Shown in pieces: positions 5,933-11,417 of a stretch of DNA of 11,456 bases. Source of the DNA: JAFCBV01 sp965370715 (GTDB taxonomy: Archaea > EX4484-52 > B79-G9); contig CBDUVQ010000026.1 in NCBI GenBank assembly GCA_965370715.1, forward strand, positions 1-11,456, given 5' to 3'. The translations under genes were made by a program, and so were the position numbers. Below the pieces are notes generated by a model, which was given only the letters and a program-made list of their open reading frames with translations, had not been told where the DNA came from and ran no database searches. How positions within the stretch are numbered: the first letter of the stretch is position 1; each line of letters begins with the position of its first letter.

Positions 5933-6744
5933 GCAAAGTTCTTCCATTCTTTTTTTGCCCCGGTCTTGTCGCGCGCAAAGAACCCGAAGTCTGAAATTTT
6001 CTTTAAATCAGCGCTTTCAAAGACAGGCCCGTCTTTACATACGCGCAAACCTGTGGGGTCAAGCACACATTGCCCGCAGACACCGAAGCCGCATTTTATC
6101 CAGCGTTCGAGTGATGCCTGCACAGGAACATTGTGTTTCTCACCCATCTGCACAATATAATACATCATGATTTCAGGTCCGCAAGTGTAGATGCAGCCGA
6201 ATTTTTCTTTAGCAAGAACTTTTTCAAGTGCTTGCGTTGTGAATCCTTTTATGCCGCGCGAGCCATCGTCTGTTGTAACAACAAGCTTTGCGCCAAGCTT
6301 TTCTATTTTGTCTGCAAACAGGAGATTTTTTTCTGTGTCTGCGCCTATTATCGCGGTTGTTTCAATTCCTTTTGAAATCGCTTCTTCTGCGAGCAATAAA
6401 AGCGCTGCACTTCCATAACCTCCTCCGACAAGAACTATTTTTTTACCAACTAAATCAAAGCCATGTCCGTAAGGGCCGCGCACTCCAAGGATGTCGCCTG
6501 CTTTCATATCATGCATTTTTGAGGTTGCGTTGCCTCTTTTTTTGACAGTTATTGAAACTGTTTTTCCTTTTTCTGTTAGAGTGAATGGTTTTTCATCAAC
6601 TCCCGGAACCCATGCCATTACAAACTGGCCGGGTTTGGCAGAAATTTCTTTATTGAGTATGAATGTCTTGACATCATGCGTTTCGCTAATGACTTTATTT
6701 ATTCGCACTCCGATAGGATAATCAACTTTATTCATGCGCAGCAC
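5929..6744 (-). CDS. pyrK: Dihydroorotate dehydrogenase electron-transfer subunit
   Basis: This 271-residue iron-sulfur flavoprotein pairs with PyrD to pass electrons from dihydroorotate to NAD. Residues 1-95 form the FAD-binding beta-barrel (P-G-Q-F-V, then E-K-P-F-T at 51-55 and G-V-R-G-P-Y-G-H-G). Residues 103-190 form the NAD-binding part (V-L-V-G-G-G-Y-G-S-A, later Y-T-C-G-P). The [2Fe-2S] ligands are C218, C223, C226 and C236 in C-x4-C-x2-C-x9-C. A GTG start at 6744 is favoured because AAGGAG sits seven bases upstream; the ATG at 6735 lacks a well-spaced site. It overlaps the pyrD end by 17 bp and the pyrC start by 4 bp. Confidence 0.93.
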   Translation of the reverse strand: MLRMNKVDYPIGVRINKVISETHDVKTFILNKEISAKPGQFVMAWVPGVDEKPFTLTEKGKTVSITVKKRGNATSKMHDMKAGDILGVRGPYGHGFDLVGKKIVLVGGGYGSAALLLLAEEAISKGIETTAIIGADTEKNLLFADKIEKLGAKLVVTTDDGSRGIKGFTTQALEKVLAKEKFGCIYTCGPEIMMYYIVQMGEKHNVPVQASLERWIKCGFGVCGQCVLDPTGLRVCKDGPVFESADLKKISDFGFFARDKTGAKKEWKNFA

Positions 6745-7630
6745 CTGTAATCTCCTTTGTGCTTTTGTAGCCGTGCTCTTTCATCAACTCAACTGTCTCG
6801 TTCCCGATTTTTTTGAATGCATTCGCGCCTCTATAATATACTGCCGAGCCGATGCCTACCTGCGTTGCCCCGGCAAGCATCATTTCCATTGCATCCCTGC
6901 CATTTGTCACTCCGCCGACGCCGATTATCGGTATCTTTACTGCTTCATATATTTCATACACACATCGCACAGCAACCGGGCGAAGCGCAGGGCCGCTTAT
7001 GCCGCCCATTTTGAAGTCAAGGATGGGTTTTCTTGATGCAATATCGATCAGCATTCCGGGACCAAGAGTGTTCACAGCAGTTATGCCGTCTGCCCCTGCA
7101 TCCTCTGTAGTCTTTGCAAGAGCACCGATGTTTTCAACATTGGGCGAGAGCTTTACAATGACGGGTATTTTTACAGCGTTTTTTACAGCGCTTGTAAGTT
7201 CAAAGAGGAGTTTCGGGTCGCTTGCGTATGGCTTTTTATGGACCACGTTCGGGCAGGAAGGGTTTATTTCTATGATGTCTGCACCTGCGCCCTCTGCCAT
7301 TGTTGCGACTTTTGCAATATCTTTAGGTGTATCGCCTATTGCGTTTGCAATAAGAGGTATGTTTTTTTCTTTTACCTTTTTTATTTCAGGAATAAAGGCA
7401 TCTATTCCGGGGTTTGAAAGCCCTACTGCATTCAGAAGCCCTGCCTCAAATGCTATTACAGTCGGGTTGGCATGGCCGCGCCTTGCTTCAAGGCTTATTG
7501 ATTTTGTTGTCACAGCACCTGCACCGGACTCGTGCGCACGAATCAAGGATGATGCCGACACACCAAGAATTCCTGCAGAAAGAACAAAGGGATTTTCAAA
7601 ATCAATCCCGAGAGAACGCATCTTCAGCAT
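6728..7630 (-). CDS. pyrD: Dihydroorotate dehydrogenase, class 1B catalytic subunit
   Basis: This 300-residue FMN TIM barrel oxidises dihydroorotate to orotate. Visible landmarks: T-T-K-S-I-S (K43), N-A-V-G-L-S-N-P (70-74), I-N-P-S-C-P-N with Cys126 as the catalytic base, V-K-L-S-P-N (K160), A-V-N-T-L (N187), and the FMN-phosphate glycines G-V-G-G-V and G-I-G-S-A-V. A Cys base and an adjacent pyrK make this the NAD-linked class 1B enzyme rather than a quinone-linked class 2 enzyme. GTGA six bases before the ATG at 7630 supports that start; an ATG at 7621 would remove only three residues. The gap to pyrI is 6 bp. Confidence 0.94.
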   Translation of the reverse strand: MLKMRSLGIDFENPFVLSAGILGVSASSLIRAHESGAGAVTTKSISLEARRGHANPTVIAFEAGLLNAVGLSNPGIDAFIPEIKKVKEKNIPLIANAIGDTPKDIAKVATMAEGAGADIIEINPSCPNVVHKKPYASDPKLLFELTSAVKNAVKIPVIVKLSPNVENIGALAKTTEDAGADGITAVNTLGPGMLIDIASRKPILDFKMGGISGPALRPVAVRCVYEIYEAVKIPIIGVGGVTNGRDAMEMMLAGATQVGIGSAVYYRGANAFKKIGNETVELMKEHGYKSTKEITGAAHE

Positions 7631-7636
7631 TGCACA

Positions 7637-8080
7637 TCACAGTACCTGCATTTCTTGCTCGCAGTAAATACATTTGAGGATTGTTGGCTTTTTTGAGATA
7701 ACATCAAACTCGCTTGCTGTGTTTGGTTCCCTGTTTGAAACACATGAGGGATTTTTGCATTCAACATGCCCCTTTATTTTATTCGGAAGCGCCACTTTTT
7801 CTTTTTTCTTAACTCCGAAATCCTTTATAGTGGCAATTGTTGCGTCAGGGCACAGCAGCGCAACTTCTTCGTATTCTTTTGGAGCAAGGTACTTATCATC
7901 TATTTTGAGTATGTCCTTTTTGCCCAGGTTTGTGCTGGGCACATTTATTGCGATGATGACTGTCCGTTCCTCAATCCCTTTGAGTGCGCGAAGGACTTCA
8001 ATTCCTTTTCCTGCATAGATGTGGTCTATAACAGTTCCGTTTTTTATTTTCTCAACATGAAGTTTTTGATTTTCATTCAT
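7637..8080 (-). CDS. pyrI: Aspartate carbamoyltransferase regulatory subunit
   Basis: This 147-residue protein is the usual length for PyrI. An N-terminal nucleotide-binding ferredoxin-like domain (L-H-V-E-K-I-K-N-G-T-V-I-D-H-I, then V-I-I-A-I-N-V-P-S) is followed by a C-terminal zinc domain with C108, C113, C137 and C140 in C-x4-C and C-x2-C pairs. PyrI links PyrB trimers into the dodecamer and carries allosteric control by nucleotides. The start overlaps the pyrB stop as ATGA, giving coupled synthesis with its partner. Confidence 0.96.
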   Translation of the reverse strand: MNENQKLHVEKIKNGTVIDHIYAGKGIEVLRALKGIEERTVIIAINVPSTNLGKKDILKIDDKYLAPKEYEEVALLCPDATIATIKDFGVKKKEKVALPNKIKGHVECKNPSCVSNREPNTASEFDVISKKPTILKCIYCEQEMQVL

Positions 8081-9003
8081 TTAATCAACCCTAAAACAAG
8101 CGCAATCAGCGCCATTCTTGTCGGCACGCCGTATGCTGCCTGCTTAAAATATACCGCCCTTGGGTCTGAATCAACTTCATACGATATCTCGTCAACTCTT
8201 GGCAAAGGGTGCATTAAAATCATATCTTTTTTTGCAAGAGACATGACTTTTTTGTCTATAATCGTGCTGCTTTTGACATCCAAATATTCTTTTTCAGAGC
8301 CAAAGCGCTCTTTTTGTATTCTTGTGGCATAGACAACGTCAAGGTTTGGTATGGCTTTCTCGATTTTGCTTTCTTCTATGACAGATATGTTTTTTTCGGC
8401 AAGGCTTTTGAGAACATATTTTGGCATCCTGAGCTGTTCCGGGGAGATGCAATATATTTTGACGTTATCAAAAAGCGAGAGGGCGTGTGCAAGAGAGTGG
8501 ACAGTCCTACCGTATTTGAGGTCACCGAAAAGCCCTATTTTGAGGCCGTCTATTTTGCCCTTTTCTTTCATAATCGTGAACAGGTCAAGAATGGTCTGCG
8601 TTGGGTGCTGGTGGCCTCCATCACCTGCATTTATCACAGGGACATCAGAGGCATTTGCAGAGACGCGCGCAGCCCCCTCAGACGGGTGGCGTATTGCGAT
8701 TATGTCTGAATATGCTGCTGCCATGCGTATTGTATCTGTAAGTATCTCTCCTTTCTTGACAGATGTGGCTTTTGCATCCGCAAACCCGACAACATTTCCG
8801 CCAAGGCGCAGCATTGCGCTTTCAAAGGACATTCTTGTTCTTGTGCTTGGCTCAAAGAAAAGGGTTGCAAGTATTTTTCCCTTGCAGATGGATGTGCCGT
8901 TCTCTATATAAGAGATCATTTTTTCAGAAACAGAGAGGACTTTGCCTAGTTCCTCGCGCGAGAAGTCTTCTATTGAAATAACATCTTTGCCTTTGAGGCT
9001 CAT
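8077..9003 (-). CDS. pyrB: Aspartate carbamoyltransferase catalytic subunit
   Basis: This 308-residue protein catalyses the committed step, carbamoyl phosphate plus L-aspartate to N-carbamoyl aspartate. The carbamoyl-phosphate loop F-F-E-P-S-T-R-T-R is at 49-57, the 80s loop lysines at 83-84 (S-V-K-K-G-E), H-P-T-Q at 133-136, and H-P-L-P-R-V-D-E-I at 265-273. The frame remains open 19 codons upstream to 9060, but that stretch contains the TATA box, so I place the start at the ATG at 9003 (MSLKGKDVIS). That gives the family's normal length and a nearly leaderless mRNA. It is the first gene of the pyrB-I-D-K-C-E operon. With PyrI adjacent, the holoenzyme should be the regulated class C form. 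Confidence 0.95.
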   Translation of the reverse strand: MSLKGKDVISIEDFSREELGKVLSVSEKMISYIENGTSICKGKILATLFFEPSTRTRMSFESAMLRLGGNVVGFADAKATSVKKGEILTDTIRMAAAYSDIIAIRHPSEGAARVSANASDVPVINAGDGGHQHPTQTILDLFTIMKEKGKIDGLKIGLFGDLKYGRTVHSLAHALSLFDNVKIYCISPEQLRMPKYVLKSLAEKNISVIEESKIEKAIPNLDVVYATRIQKERFGSEKEYLDVKSSTIIDKKVMSLAKKDMILMHPLPRVDEISYEVDSDPRAVYFKQAAYGVPTRMALIALVLGLIK

Positions 9004-9028
9004 GAGTATCGTAATATGTTGGAAGCAC

Positions 9029-9046
9029 AACTTTTTAAATAAACAC
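9029..9046 (-). promoter_or_regulatory. pyr operon promoter
   Basis: On the minus strand TTTATTTAAAAA (9043-9032) is preceded by a G-rich element. It lies about 28-32 bp before the pyrB ATG at 9003, so the 5' leader should be only a few bases. This rules out a long attenuator leader ahead of pyrB. Control probably lies at the promoter or in the enzyme. Confidence 0.6.
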
Positions 9047-9057
9047 CCCTCAGAAGG

Positions 9058-9068
9058 CATATATAGTC
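9058..9068 (+). promoter_or_regulatory. TATA box for the divergent membrane-protein gene
   Basis: CATATATAG is centred about 27 bp before the ATG at 9090 with no Shine-Dalgarno site, so transcription probably starts at the start codon. The TATA is only about 20 bp from the oppositely oriented pyr promoter, and a regulator bound between them could affect both. Confidence 0.65.
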
Positions 9069-9089
9069 TGCTTTGACATAGTATCTAAA

Positions 9090-10172
9090 ATGTGGGCGAA
9101 TTTATCATTTCTTGCAATCACAGACTTTGCGTTGTTTTTGATTCTTGCATTAGTTTCACTTCAGTGGCGAGGTCGTGAGAAGGCAAGAGTCCGGCTTTAT
9201 TTTTCTATTATGGCTGTTTCCTTCTTTTTTGCCGGAGCATACGAAACAGGTCTTTTTTTTCATAATGCCTCGGTGCAGCTTCATCATTTTCAGGTTCTTT
9301 TTTCGGCAATGGTGTTTTCTTTCTTTGCAGCAGAGATGTCCGGTGTAAAAAAGATAAAGAGTGTTTCAGTTGTTCTTGCACTGATGCTATTGCTTGTTTC
9401 AGGCTCTGTGAACGTCGTGCGCATGGCGTATCTTGTGGCTGTTGTCCTTAATTTCGTGTCATTTTTTGTGCTTTTCGAGTTTGCGCACGGGAGGCTGAAG
9501 ACTACCGGGCTTCTCGGGCTAATTGCAACAGCTTTCGGGGCAGTCCTTGTTTTCGCAGAGGTGCCTAGCCTGACATTTGAGAAGTTTTGGTTTGTGGCAA
9601 ACATCTTTTTCGGGGTAAGCTTTGCAGCACTGCTGTATGGAGCACACAACAGCCGGTTTCTTTTGCCAAGAAAGGCCGAGATTGTGCTGGACGAGCATAA
9701 GATCTCTTTTTCAAGGACTCTGAAACCCCTTTTTTACATTATAGTATACATTTCCCTTATGAATGTGATTCTTGTGTTCGCAAGCCTTGCGCTTCATGAG
9801 GCAGGGCACTTTTTTGCGGGCTCTATGTATTCCTGCACAGGAGAGGTTGTCCTTTTTAATTCAGATAGTACAGGACCTTATACTTTGCTTTCCTGCCCGA
9901 AAGACGCTCCAATGAATATCATCAATATGGCAGGATTTCTTTTCATTCTCCCATTTGCTGCAATGTTCTTTCTTTTGAAAAGATATCCTGAAAGAAACTT
10001 TGGCCTGATAATTACAGGGCTTGCGCTTGTCATGAGTTCTCTTGATTTCTCAGTTGCCTTGCCTGCGAGCATGGTTCGTTTGATTATGCTTGCAGGCGCA
10101 CTTTTGATGGGCATTGGCGAAGCGCTTTTGATAAGCGCGTACATTTCACCAGACAAAAAGCACAGGCACTAA
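9090..10172 (+). CDS. Polytopic membrane protein with HExxH, M50-like protease candidate
   Basis: This 360-residue, very hydrophobic protein has roughly ten to eleven membrane segments. Within or at the end of a hydrophobic segment, residues 236-240 read H-E-A-G-H, the zinc signature of intramembrane site-2-type metalloproteases. C249 (Y-S-C-T-G-E) and C269 (L-S-C-P-K-D) flank a soluble loop and could form a disulfide. D319 in M-S-S-L-D-F-S, in a later membrane segment, is a candidate third zinc ligand, though the classical L-D-G/N-P-D-G motif is absent. If active it would cleave membrane-anchored substrates, possibly a signalling factor. The 220-residue N-terminal membrane region without motifs is longer than in minimal S2P. 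Metal binding is likely, protease activity is inferred. It ends 2 bp from the stop of the convergent small gene. Confidence 0.65.
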   Translation: MWANLSFLAITDFALFLILALVSLQWRGREKARVRLYFSIMAVSFFFAGAYETGLFFHNASVQLHHFQVLFSAMVFSFFAAEMSGVKKIKSVSVVLALMLLLVSGSVNVVRMAYLVAVVLNFVSFFVLFEFAHGRLKTTGLLGLIATAFGAVLVFAEVPSLTFEKFWFVANIFFGVSFAALLYGAHNSRFLLPRKAEIVLDEHKISFSRTLKPLFYIIVYISLMNVILVFASLALHEAGHFFAGSMYSCTGEVVLFNSDSTGPYTLLSCPKDAPMNIINMAGFLFILPFAAMFFLLKRYPERNFGLIITGLALVMSSLDFSVALPASMVRLIMLAGALLMGIGEALLISAYISPDKKHRH

Positions 10173-10174
10173 AC

Positions 10175-10384
10175 TTATTTCTTTGCAGCAGTTCCGGAGC
10201 CCTTTATCAGGGGGAGACCTGTTTGTGGGTTTTCAATAACGGTTTTGCCGGAAGGCAGGTCTATTGCGTCTCTCGGGCTTTTCGAGAAAAAATACAGCAG
10301 GGTATCATTTTTCCCAACAGTCTTGTGAAGATAATATGTTTTGCCTTTCTTGTTTTTGTAAGTGTAAACCCCAAAGAAGCCCAT
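10175..10384 (-). CDS. Small basic protein of unknown function
   Basis: The ORF encodes a 69-residue protein, MGFFGVYTYKNKKGKTYYLH then ...L-L-Y-F-F-S-K-S-P-R-D-A-I-D-L-P-S-G-K-T-V-I-E-N-P-Q-T-G-L-P-L-I-K and a G/A/K-rich tail. The alternating Y-T-Y / K-T-Y-Y-L-H and L-Y-F-F-S strands with an E-N-.-.-T-G-L-P turn look like a compact beta fold, and I recall similar short proteins in uncultured archaea without a function. It has its own TATA box, a GTGA four to five bases before the ATG, and stops 2 bp from the end of the convergent membrane-protein gene. Codon content and a clean promoter argue that it is real. Confidence 0.7.
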   Translation of the reverse strand: MGFFGVYTYKNKKGKTYYLHKTVGKNDTLLYFFSKSPRDAIDLPSGKTVIENPQTGLPLIKGSGTAAKK

Positions 10385-10414
10385 TTTTTCACAGAGCTAT
10401 TCTATTGCTCAGAG

Positions 10415-10426
10415 CATATATATTTT
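10415..10426 (-). promoter_or_regulatory. TATA box for the 69-residue protein gene
   Basis: Read on the minus strand, AAAATATATATG lies about 36 bp before the ATG at 10384, predicting a leader of about ten bases that includes GTGA. It is divergent from the 5S promoter at 10470. Confidence 0.55.
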
Positions 10427-10469
10427 CGGGTGCGCGCATGCGGTTTTGTTTTGCTGTGAGATGCATAAG

Positions 10470-10480
10470 TTTATATACTT
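10470..10480 (+). promoter_or_regulatory. 5S rRNA promoter
   Basis: TTTATATACTT is centred about 26 bp before the deduced 5' end of the 5S rRNA near 10500, as expected for an archaeal stable-RNA promoter. It may also drive the tRNA genes downstream, since no strong TATA is seen before tRNA-Asp. Confidence 0.7.
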
Positions 10481-10499
10481 TGGATGCGTTACTTAGTCA

Positions 10500-10614
10500 A
10501 TCTGGCGGCCATGGCGGAGGGGTACACCCGATCCCATCTCGAACTCGGAAGTTAAGACCTCCAGCGATTTGAGTTGTACTGCCTTCGGGCGGGAACCTCA
10601 TGACGCTGCCAGGT
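10500..10614 (+). rRNA. 5S ribosomal RNA
   Basis: The conserved loop sequences CCCATCTCGAACTCGGAAG and TTAAG are present in the right order, together with the GGTACACCCGATCCC region. The closing helix forms between CTGGCGGC (10502-10509) and GCTGCCAG (10605-10612) with one G-U pair. GCC-TTCG-GGC at 10581-10590 caps the helix IV/V arm. Length near 115 is normal. The exact ends are set from helix I and could shift by a few bases. It is separate from 16S/23S in this window and is followed by tRNA-Asp and tRNA-Lys. Confidence 0.93.
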
Positions 10615-10635
10615 ACTTATTCAGTGATGTTGAAT

Positions 10636-10720
10636 GGCATTGAGGATGAGTAGCGAGCACCAAGGGCGTTCCTCACACCTCGCTACGGACTACTCATTAC
10701 TGATCAACTTTACAGTAATG
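10636..10720 (+). other. Strongly folded spacer between 5S rRNA and tRNA-Asp
   Basis: ATGAGTAGCGAG (10646-10657) pairs with CTCG (10679-10682) and CTACTCAT (10690-10697), leaving a bulge; TAGCGAG/CTCGCTA is an alternative register. A second hairpin, CATTACTG (10695-10702) with CAGTAATG (10713-10720) around a 10-nt loop, ends on the first base of tRNA-Asp. GGCATT (10636-10641) can also pair with AATGCC (10717-10722), competing with it. This may be a processing element or a small structured RNA. No convincing C/D or H/ACA boxes are seen. Confidence 0.5.
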
Positions 10721-10757
10721 CCCTGGTGGTGTAGTCGGCTAGCATCTGAGACTGTCA

Positions 10758-10802
10758 CGCGGCTGCAAAATATATGTTTCGATAAACAGTGGCTGTGCAG
10801 AG
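10758..10802 (+). other. tRNA-Asp intron 1 (site 37/38, 45 nt)
   Basis: A full bulge-helix-bulge is visible. The outer helix is the anticodon stem. The central 4-bp helix is CTGT (10752-10755) with GCAG (10797-10800). The 5' bulge CA^C is at 10756-10758 and the 3' bulge AG^C at 10801-10803. The inner helix GCGGCTGC (10759-10766) pairs with 10789-10796 through several G-U pairs. Cleavage there restores A37-C38. Confidence 0.88.
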
Positions 10803-10823
10803 CTCTCAGGAGTCGGGTTCAAA

Positions 10824-10961
10824 AAGTGGTGGCGTAAAAGTTATAAAGCTAAAAACTCATCCTTCTATGAGGACGACATATTACTTTAAATAAAAAACAT
10901 CAGATATAATATCTGCTTAGAAAGACCGGTAATTGTTTTTTTTTGCGCCCGATTTTGGAAA
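10824..10961 (+). other. tRNA-Asp intron 2 (T-loop site 59/60, 138 nt)
   Basis: The outer helix is the T-stem. The central helix pairs exon TTCA (10818-10821) with TGGA (10956-10959). The 5' bulge is AA^A (10822-10824) and the 3' bulge AA^T (10960-10962). A 9-bp inner stem joins GGCGTAAAA (10831-10839) to TTTTGCGCC (10941-10949), separated from the bulge by an imperfect stretch. Splicing gives T-loop TTCAAAT. The intron body also holds CTCAT/ATGAG and CAGAT/ATCTG hairpins and no ORF. Confidence 0.8.
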
Positions 10962-11131
10962 TCCCGACCAGGGCGTGTTGTAAGTAAAACACATGAAATT
11001 CATGAAAAACGAGAGCGTATTGACATCATTTTAGATGAGTGCGGCTTGTGTTTTTGGATTTTGTGATTAAAATCGGTTTTAGCATATTGTGCGGGCCCGT
11101 AGCTCAGTCTGGCTAGAGCACCGGGCTCTTA

Positions 11132-11183
11132 ATACGAGGGTGAAGCTTTTAACCAGACGGATATTTCCGGATCTGTAGAAGAT
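11132..11183 (+). other. tRNA-Lys intron 1 (site 37/38, 52 nt)
   Basis: The anticodon stem is the outer helix. The central helix CTCT (11126-11129) pairs with GAAG (11178-11181) with one C-A mismatch. The bulges are TA^A (11130-11132) and AT^A (11182-11184). The inner helix TACG (11133-11136) pairs with TGTA (11174-11177). The geometry is right and the central mismatch makes it a relaxed BHB. Confidence 0.78.
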
Positions 11184-11205
11184 ACCCGGGTGTCGAGGGT
11201 TCAAA

Positions 11206-11313
11206 ATTTGGTAAAGTTGGACAACACATTGTGGTTTGCAGAACGCAAACTGCGAATTTTAATCCACAATTATCAAACCGAACTTCGTATAAAATCAATT
11301 TCGCCAATGAAAA
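11206..11313 (+). other. tRNA-Lys intron 2 (T-loop site 59/60, 108 nt)
   Basis: The T-stem is the outer helix. Exon TTCA (11200-11203) pairs perfectly with TGAA (11308-11311). The bulges are AA^A (11204-11206) and AA^T (11312-11314). The inner helix TTGGT (11208-11212) pairs with GCCAA (11303-11307). The body folds further, with ATTGTGG (11228-11234) pairing CCACAAT (11264-11270) around a GTTTGC/GCAAAC hairpin. Confidence 0.8.
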
Positions 11314-11363
11314 TCCCTCCGGGCTCGCCATTAATATTGCATGGGCATTGCGCAAGCGCATTG

Positions 11364-11372
11364 TTTTAAAAA
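11364..11372 (+). promoter_or_regulatory. Possible TATA box for the edge gene
   Basis: TTTTAAAAA lies about 50 bp before the ATG at 11418. Transcription would start near 11394, inside or just after the hairpin at 11371-11397. Confidence 0.4.
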
Positions 11373-11397
11373 GACGCGTACAGAGACTGTACGTCTT
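11371..11397 (+). other. 11-bp hairpin upstream of the edge gene
   Basis: AAGAC (11371-11375) pairs with GTCTT (11393-11397), and GTACAG (11378-11383) with CTGTAC (11387-11392). There is a 2-nt bulge and a 3-nt AGA loop. As DNA it is a near-palindrome overlapping the likely transcription start, so it could be an operator, a leader hairpin, or the terminator of the tRNA unit. Confidence 0.5.
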
Positions 11398-11417
11398 GTC
11401 TGATTGTAGGTCACATT

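Larger units (their letters stand above)
10720..10975 (+). tRNA. tRNA-Asp(GUC) with two introns
   Basis: Exons 10720-10757, 10803-10823 and 10962-10975 join to a perfect 73-nt tRNA. The acceptor GCCCTGG (10720-10726) pairs with CCAGGGC (10968-10974), with discriminator G73 at 10975. The D-arm is GTGT/GCAT with G18-G19 at 10737-10738. The anticodon stem is TGAGA/TCTCA, with anticodon GTC at 10754-10756. The T-stem TCGGG (10813-10817) pairs with CCCGA (10963-10967), and the T-loop TTCAAAT is complete only after joining. CCA is not encoded. The introns sit after base 37 and after base 59. A standard search could miss or truncate this gene because the T-arm is split by 138 nt. Confidence 0.88.
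11093..11327 (+). tRNA. tRNA-Lys(CUU) with two introns
   Basis: Exons 11093-11131, 11184-11205 and 11314-11327 join to a 75-nt tRNA. The acceptor GGGCCCG (11093-11099) pairs with CGGGCTC (11320-11326, one G-U), followed by discriminator G at 11327. CCA follows at 11328-11330 and may be encoded. The D-arm is GCTC/GAGC with GG at 11111-11112. The anticodon stem is CCGGG/CCCGG, with anticodon CTT at 11128-11130. The T-stem GAGGG (11195-11199) pairs with CCCTC (11315-11319), and the T-loop TTCAAAT forms only after removal of the second intron. Splice positions match those in the neighbouring tRNA-Asp. Confidence 0.87.

Noticed and set aside
6852..7667. Plus-strand frame of 271 codons opposite pyrD
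   Set aside because: It is a shadow frame created by the codon bias of pyrD on the other strand.
9003..9060. Upstream in-frame start for pyrB at 9060
   Set aside because: The extra 19 codons contain the TATA box and do not resemble an aspartate carbamoyltransferase N-terminus.
10624..10705. Box C/D guide RNA in the 5S-tRNA spacer
   Set aside because: GTGATG-like and CTGA-like strings are present but poorly placed, and no C'/D' pair or terminal stem accompanies them.
10824..10961. Group I or group II intron in tRNA-Asp
   Set aside because: It is too short, with no P3/P7-like core or domain V seen. The ends instead fit a bulge-helix-bulge with the T-stem as outer helix.
10824..10961. Guide RNA encoded in the T-loop intron
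   Set aside because: ATGAGGA resembles box C with a mismatch, but there is no box D at a suitable distance.
11149..11361. Minus-strand 70-codon frame
   Set aside because: It runs antisense through tRNA-Lys and its introns.
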